The position numbers and the translations under genes were made by a program. Below, one piece after another: positions 61,401 through 64,000 of a stretch of DNA of 64,000 nucleotides. Under the pieces are notes generated by a model. That model did not search any database and was not told where the DNA came from. It saw only the letters and a program-made list of their open reading frames with translations. The number at the start of each line of letters is the position of its first letter. Within the stretch, counting starts at the first letter, position 1. Source of the DNA: Gp6-AA40 sp963772955 (lineage in GTDB: Bacteria > Acidobacteriota > Vicinamibacteria > Vicinamibacterales > UBA2999); NCBI GenBank assembly GCA_963772955.1, contig CAVYZF010000010.1, forward strand, positions 248,001 to 312,000, given 5' to 3'.

Positions 61401-62947
61401 TTACGCTGACAAACCTGAATCCCAGCACGCTGTATCACTATCGAGTCAAGAGCCGGGACGCCGCGGGAAATCTGTCGACGTCGGCGGATTTCACCCTCAC
61501 GACGACCGGGGGCACCGTGCCAGTGGTGTACCTGAGCGATCTGTTCTGGTCGTCGATGACCAATGGCTGGGGACCGGTCGAACGCGACCGCAGCAATGGT
61601 GAATTGGGAACCGCCGATGGCAGGGCCATCATCCTCAACGGGGTTACCTATCAAAAAGGGCTCGGCAGTCACAGCATGTCGGAGATCGTCTACTCGATCC
61701 CATCGGGCTGCGCGCAGTTCTTTGCGGCCGTCGGCGTAGATGATGAAGTCGGCTCACAGGGGCGAGTTCAGTTTCAGGTCTGGGCCGACAGTGACCTCCT
61801 GTTCCAGAGCGCAGCGCTTACGGGTGACAGTGCCAGCATCTCTATCGCCGTCACGCTCGCGGGCCAGAACCAGCTTCGCCTCGTGGTCACTGATGGTGGT
61901 GACGGACCCGCTTTTGATCACGCCGACTGGGCCGGGGCGCGGTTCCTCTGCGGGGCCATCAACAATCTGCCGACACCCGTCATTGCCACGCCGGTCGCGG
62001 GAACACTCTTCAGGGTAGGCGACGTCATCAACTATTCAGGATCAGCCACGGACATCGAAGATGGTGGGCTTCCCTCCGCAAACCTCGAGTGGACGGTCAC
62101 GCTCTACCACTGCCCCGGCAACTGCCATGTTCACCCGCTCCTGCATTCGGTCGGTTCCAGCGGCAGCTTCACGGCGCCCGATCACGGTGACAACAGCTAC
62201 TTCGAGATCACGCTGTGGGCCACAGACAAGGGTGGTGCGACGCAAACCACATCGCGTATCGTTAATCCCAGAACCGCCCAGGTCACGCTCAACACAGTGC
62301 CGGCCGGCCTTCAGGTCGTCTACGGCGGAACGACTGGTACCGCCCCATTTACAGTGACCAGCATCGTCGGCTCGACCCAGACGATTTCAGTTCCCTCGCC
62401 ACAAGGCAACCTCGCTTTCCAGTCGTGGTCGGACGGCGGTGCGCGACAACACAACATCACCGTGGGTACCAACAACACGACGCTGACTGCCACGCTCACT
62501 CCGAACGTTACCAGATACATCAGCGATGTGACATGGACTTCGATGACCAACGGGTGGGGGCCGCCGGAGCGCGACCGCAGCAACGGCGAGCTTGGAGCAG
62601 CGGACGGACTAATGATCACGCTCAACGGCGTGACTTTTGCGAAGGGTGTGGGGGCGCATGCGGCGTCCGACATTCGAGTTCCGTTAAACGGAACGTGCTC
62701 GACCTTCGTGGCCACCGTGGGCGTGGACGACGAAGTCGGATCACTCGGAAGCGTAGTGTTCCAGGTTCTCGTGGATGGAGTCCAGCGCTTCACCAGCGGG
62801 ACGATGACTGGCACGACATCGTCGCAGAGCGTCTCGGTCTCGCTCACCGGGGCCGCCACGCTGGCGCTCATCGTGACCGATAGCGGAAACGGCAATTCAT
62901 TCGATCACGCCGACTGGGCTGACGCACGAATCGCGTGTAGCCCGTAA
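58475..62947 (+). CDS. Giant secreted PQQ-type sugar dehydrogenase / NPCBM / FG-GAP chimera
   Basis: 1,490 residues from ATG 58475, with a signal peptide ending V-G-A-Q. Residues about 20-410 are the soluble aldose/glucose dehydrogenase beta-propeller (T-L-P-P-N-F, L-L-G-I-A-A-D-P-N-F, S-H-N-G-G-S-L-R-F, G-L-R-N-P-F-R-M-S). The rest is modular: NPCBM1 (about 417-562), FG-GAP/VCBS repeats (568-918, many D-x-N/D-x-D-G-R-L-D), a fibronectin III domain (920-1013), NPCBM2 (1017-1162), a PKD-like part (1165-1267), a PEGA-like part (1268-1344) and NPCBM3 (1345-1490). NPCBM modules share F-D-H-A-D-W-A with beta-helix paralogue B. It is probably a glycan-binding, perhaps oxidising, cell-surface protein. 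Confidence 0.88.
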   Translation: MRQVFRLRTLFCAAVLVALVHPVGAQTLPPNFIEDVIATDLTMPIAFTRLPDGRVLIAQKSGVVRLLKNGIVQPSPFIDLTSRVNDYWDRGLLGIAADPNFATNGFVYLFYVYEHDASDYSGQKTSRLTRVTAVGDTANPSTEVVLLGALSGPSCGGFPVGSDCIPADSPSHNGGSLRFASNGNLYVTTGDGASFTVVDDLALRAQDLRSLAGKVLRITTSGNGISTNPYWTGNATDVRSKVWAYGLRNPFRMSIRPGGANEVYVADVGWSAFEEVNLGLRGANLGWPCYEGTGRQGGYEGHSVCQVLYAAGPSAVQMPLTSYAHDNSSAAIVGGPFYAGTAYPPDYRDAYFFADYARGWIQFLKMDASNNVLSGPTTFATDLPGPVDIQVFPDEQIYYVAINTGEFRRIRYVGNSETRYASDINWTSAVNGWGPVERDSSNGETLQGDGQPVRIGGISYVKGLGVHAYSEIRYQLDGICTAFNAVVGVDDEVGANGSVIFSLYGDGTQIYNSNVLTGSSPGVPVSVALFGVHELALIVTDAGDGPAFDHADWADVKLTCGGSPGQQFGPPVSMAARTNTHSVTAVDLNADGRLDLVAANAGSNVASVWLGNGNGTFGTRADFATGAAPKSIAVADVNRDGRLDLVSANQDAASVSVLLGNGTGGFAAAVNYPACTGTHEPAIGDFNGDGFLDLLVACWGGSVVSYLRGNGNGTFAPLVNYTVGAAPHSIVAGDFNGDGRLDAAVANHDSNSVSILIGRGDGTFNTHVQYPVGVGAHSIRAGDIDGDGRLDLAVANDGSNTISVLRGRPDGTFTPAVHYPTGAVPKGVAIADIDGDGLADLLSANTAGNYPTCCNPGGDTISVLLNAGGASFAAAQTYSTGTTPFAVAAGDFDGDGDLDVVTANWHSNDVTILPNVGIVDPPPQLTNINAGNLTNTTASITWDTNEPADTQVEYGPDPRYGFNSPLQTARTTAHQVTLTNLNPSTLYHYRVKSRDAAGNLSTSADFTLTTTGGTVPVVYLSDLFWSSMTNGWGPVERDRSNGELGTADGRAIILNGVTYQKGLGSHSMSEIVYSIPSGCAQFFAAVGVDDEVGSQGRVQFQVWADSDLLFQSAALTGDSASISIAVTLAGQNQLRLVVTDGGDGPAFDHADWAGARFLCGAINNLPTPVIATPVAGTLFRVGDVINYSGSATDIEDGGLPSANLEWTVTLYHCPGNCHVHPLLHSVGSSGSFTAPDHGDNSYFEITLWATDKGGATQTTSRIVNPRTAQVTLNTVPAGLQVVYGGTTGTAPFTVTSIVGSTQTISVPSPQGNLAFQSWSDGGARQHNITVGTNNTTLTATLTPNVTRYISDVTWTSMTNGWGPPERDRSNGELGAADGLMITLNGVTFAKGVGAHAASDIRVPLNGTCSTFVATVGVDDEVGSLGSVVFQVLVDGVQRFTSGTMTGTTSSQSVSVSLTGAATLALIVTDSGNGNSFDHADWADARIACSP

Positions 62948-62956
62948 CGGTGCGAG

Positions 62957-63769
62957 GTGGAGCCCGACATGAAGTCGACGTCGATGGCGTTGGAGCAAGC
63001 CGTGCACTCCCCGTCGTCGTATCCGAACATCACTCCGGCCGGTGGAGATACGGCCACGCCACTCAACCTCGCCAAACGGATCGCCATTATCGAGCGCTAC
63101 GTCGGCATTCGAGGCCGTCGTCTCCTTGATTTCGGGTGCGGGGCCGGTGACTACGTGCTGGCGTTGCGCCGGCTCGGTGCCGATGCGTGGGGCATTGAGT
63201 TCTCTCGAGAGAAACTCGCAAAGGCGCCGGTACCGCTGGCCGGGCGCCTGTCCGTCGGAGACCTCCACGACATCGCGCTCCGCGATGCAACTGTGGACGT
63301 CGCACTGATGAACGAAGTCCTGGAGCACGTTCCAGACGATCGGCGCGCGCTTCGTGAAGTGCATCGAGTGCTCAAGCCCGGTGGCGTGCTGCTGATCTTC
63401 TCGCCGAACCGGCGGTATCCGTTCGAAACCCACGGGGCCTTCGTCAAGGGCTCAACGCGGCGAATTCCTCACTATCTGCCGCTGATTCCATACGTGCCTC
63501 TCCCTCTGGCAACAACCGTCATGGATCTTTGGGCACGCAACTACTGGCCTGGCGAGCTGCGGCGGCTGGTACGCGGCGCCGGATTCCGCATCGCACATAC
63601 TGACTACGTGTGGCAGACTTTCGAGGGCATCTCGAATCACCAGCCTGCGTTCATCGCGCGTACGCGAGGCCTGCTGCGGGTGGTCGCGTACTGGCTTGAG
63701 CGTGTGCCGCTGTTGCGCACATTCGGCGTGTCGCAGGTGATCGTGGCACGGAAGGAGGGACACTCCTGA
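62957..63769 (+). CDS. Class I SAM-dependent methyltransferase
   Basis: 270 residues from GTG 62957, with ATG 62969 as alternative. The SAM loop is L-L-D-F-G-C-G-A-G-D-Y near residue 55. L-M-N-E-V-L-E-H-V-P-D-D-R-R-A-L and V-L-K-P-G-G-V-L-L-I-F-S-P-N-R complete the Methyltransf_11 pattern. It lies 9 nt after the giant gene and belongs to the same transcript. Substrate is unknown. Confidence 0.85.
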   Translation: MEPDMKSTSMALEQAVHSPSSYPNITPAGGDTATPLNLAKRIAIIERYVGIRGRRLLDFGCGAGDYVLALRRLGADAWGIEFSREKLAKAPVPLAGRLSVGDLHDIALRDATVDVALMNEVLEHVPDDRRALREVHRVLKPGGVLLIFSPNRRYPFETHGAFVKGSTRRIPHYLPLIPYVPLPLATTVMDLWARNYWPGELRRLVRGAGFRIAHTDYVWQTFEGISNHQPAFIARTRGLLRVVAYWLERVPLLRTFGVSQVIVARKEGHS

Positions 63770-63884
63770 ACTACTGGGAAGAGACGGGCGAGGAAACGCT
63801 GCTGATATCATCGACCCACATGCCAGGCCTGAACTGCCGAGCGCGGGCGTGTAGAACGATGAGAACGACCTCCGGAGATCGTCA

Positions 63885-64000
63885 ATGCTGGTGACACGGC
63901 GCGAGAGCGAGATGAGCGCTAGACTTGTGCTGGCCCGCATCGCCAGGCACATGACTGGCAGGTTCACCTTTCGAAAGAGACTACCGGCAGAGTTTGGTGG
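63885..64000 (+). CDS. Start of a further gene, possibly FkbM-type methyltransferase, 3'-partial
   Basis: A frame from ATG 63885 with a ggag site reads M-L-V-T-R-R-E-S-E-M, then R-F-T-F-R-K-R-L-P-A-E-F-G-G and runs off the right edge. The last part resembles the start of FkbM-type proteins, but only 38 residues are visible, so the family is a guess. The gap of 115 nt before it contains no other gene. Confidence 0.4.
   Translation, partial: MLVTRRESEMSARLVLARIARHMTGRFTFRKRLPAEFG

Noticed and set aside
1..64000. CRISPR arrays, tRNA or rRNA genes
   Set aside because: No spaced direct repeats and no cloverleaf or rRNA segments were seen on either strand by eye.

Overview
The window is GC-rich, gene-dense bacterial DNA with no rRNA, tRNA or CRISPR array that I could recognise. 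The gene mix suggests a soil Acidobacteriota, probably Vicinamibacteria-like: a DUF1549/DUF1553 plus DUF1501 pair, oxalate catabolism, an AqpS-type arsenic operon, and many secreted beta-helix and NPCBM proteins beside a very large exopolysaccharide (EPS) locus. This placement is inference from gene content, not from a marker gene.

Layout. At 1-4.6 kb lie the DUF1549/DUF1501 pair, a tandem-ACT protein and a secreted alpha/beta hydrolase. At 4.8-10 kb is a compact oxalate module: oxalyl-CoA decarboxylase, formyl-CoA:oxalate CoA-transferase and an ADP-forming acyl-CoA ligase. At 10-11.6 kb are two unrelated PIN-toxin/antitoxin pairs. At 11.7-14.7 kb is a divergent arsenic locus (arsC-aqpS-arsM against arsR-arsN2). 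At 15-23 kb are membrane and envelope genes: a YihY/BrkB and AI-2E pair, a secreted metallo-beta-lactamase-fold lactonase-like enzyme, an unusual symporter/solute-binding-protein fusion, and an AsmA-like protein.

From 23.4 to 41.9 kb is an accessory polysaccharide region. It has glycosyltransferases, methyltransferases, a polysaccharide deacetylase, and four paralogous exported parallel beta-helix proteins, two of which share a recent duplication or gene-conversion block. It also has a secreted protein built from three copies of one domain, and a scar of two broken insertion sequences (IS3-type and ISAzo13-type).

From 42.3 kb to the right edge runs a Wzx/Wzy-type EPS operon on the plus strand. 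It begins with a LuxR-type regulator and a perfect CRP-type operator. Then come the exporter (Wza-like), chain-length protein (Wzz), a CpsD-like protein without a P-loop, the initiating glycosylphosphotransferase, a GDP-mannose 3,5-epimerase homologue, a WecG/TagA transferase, methyltransferases, four further glycosyltransferases, flippase and polymerase. The operon also carries a thermonuclease-fold protein that has lost catalytic residues, and a roughly 1,490-residue secreted chimera: PQQ-type sugar dehydrogenase, NPCBM domains and FG-GAP repeats. The same NPCBM module ends one of the beta-helix proteins, so the beta-helix region and the EPS operon probably serve one surface polysaccharide.

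Single-base frameshifts break many otherwise well-conserved genes: oxc three times, frc, vapC, the symporter fusion, a GT4, the CpsD-like gene, wecG and the transposases. Most are +1 insertions. This pattern points to indel errors in the assembly more than to wholesale gene decay, so I annotate the broken host genes as single loci.
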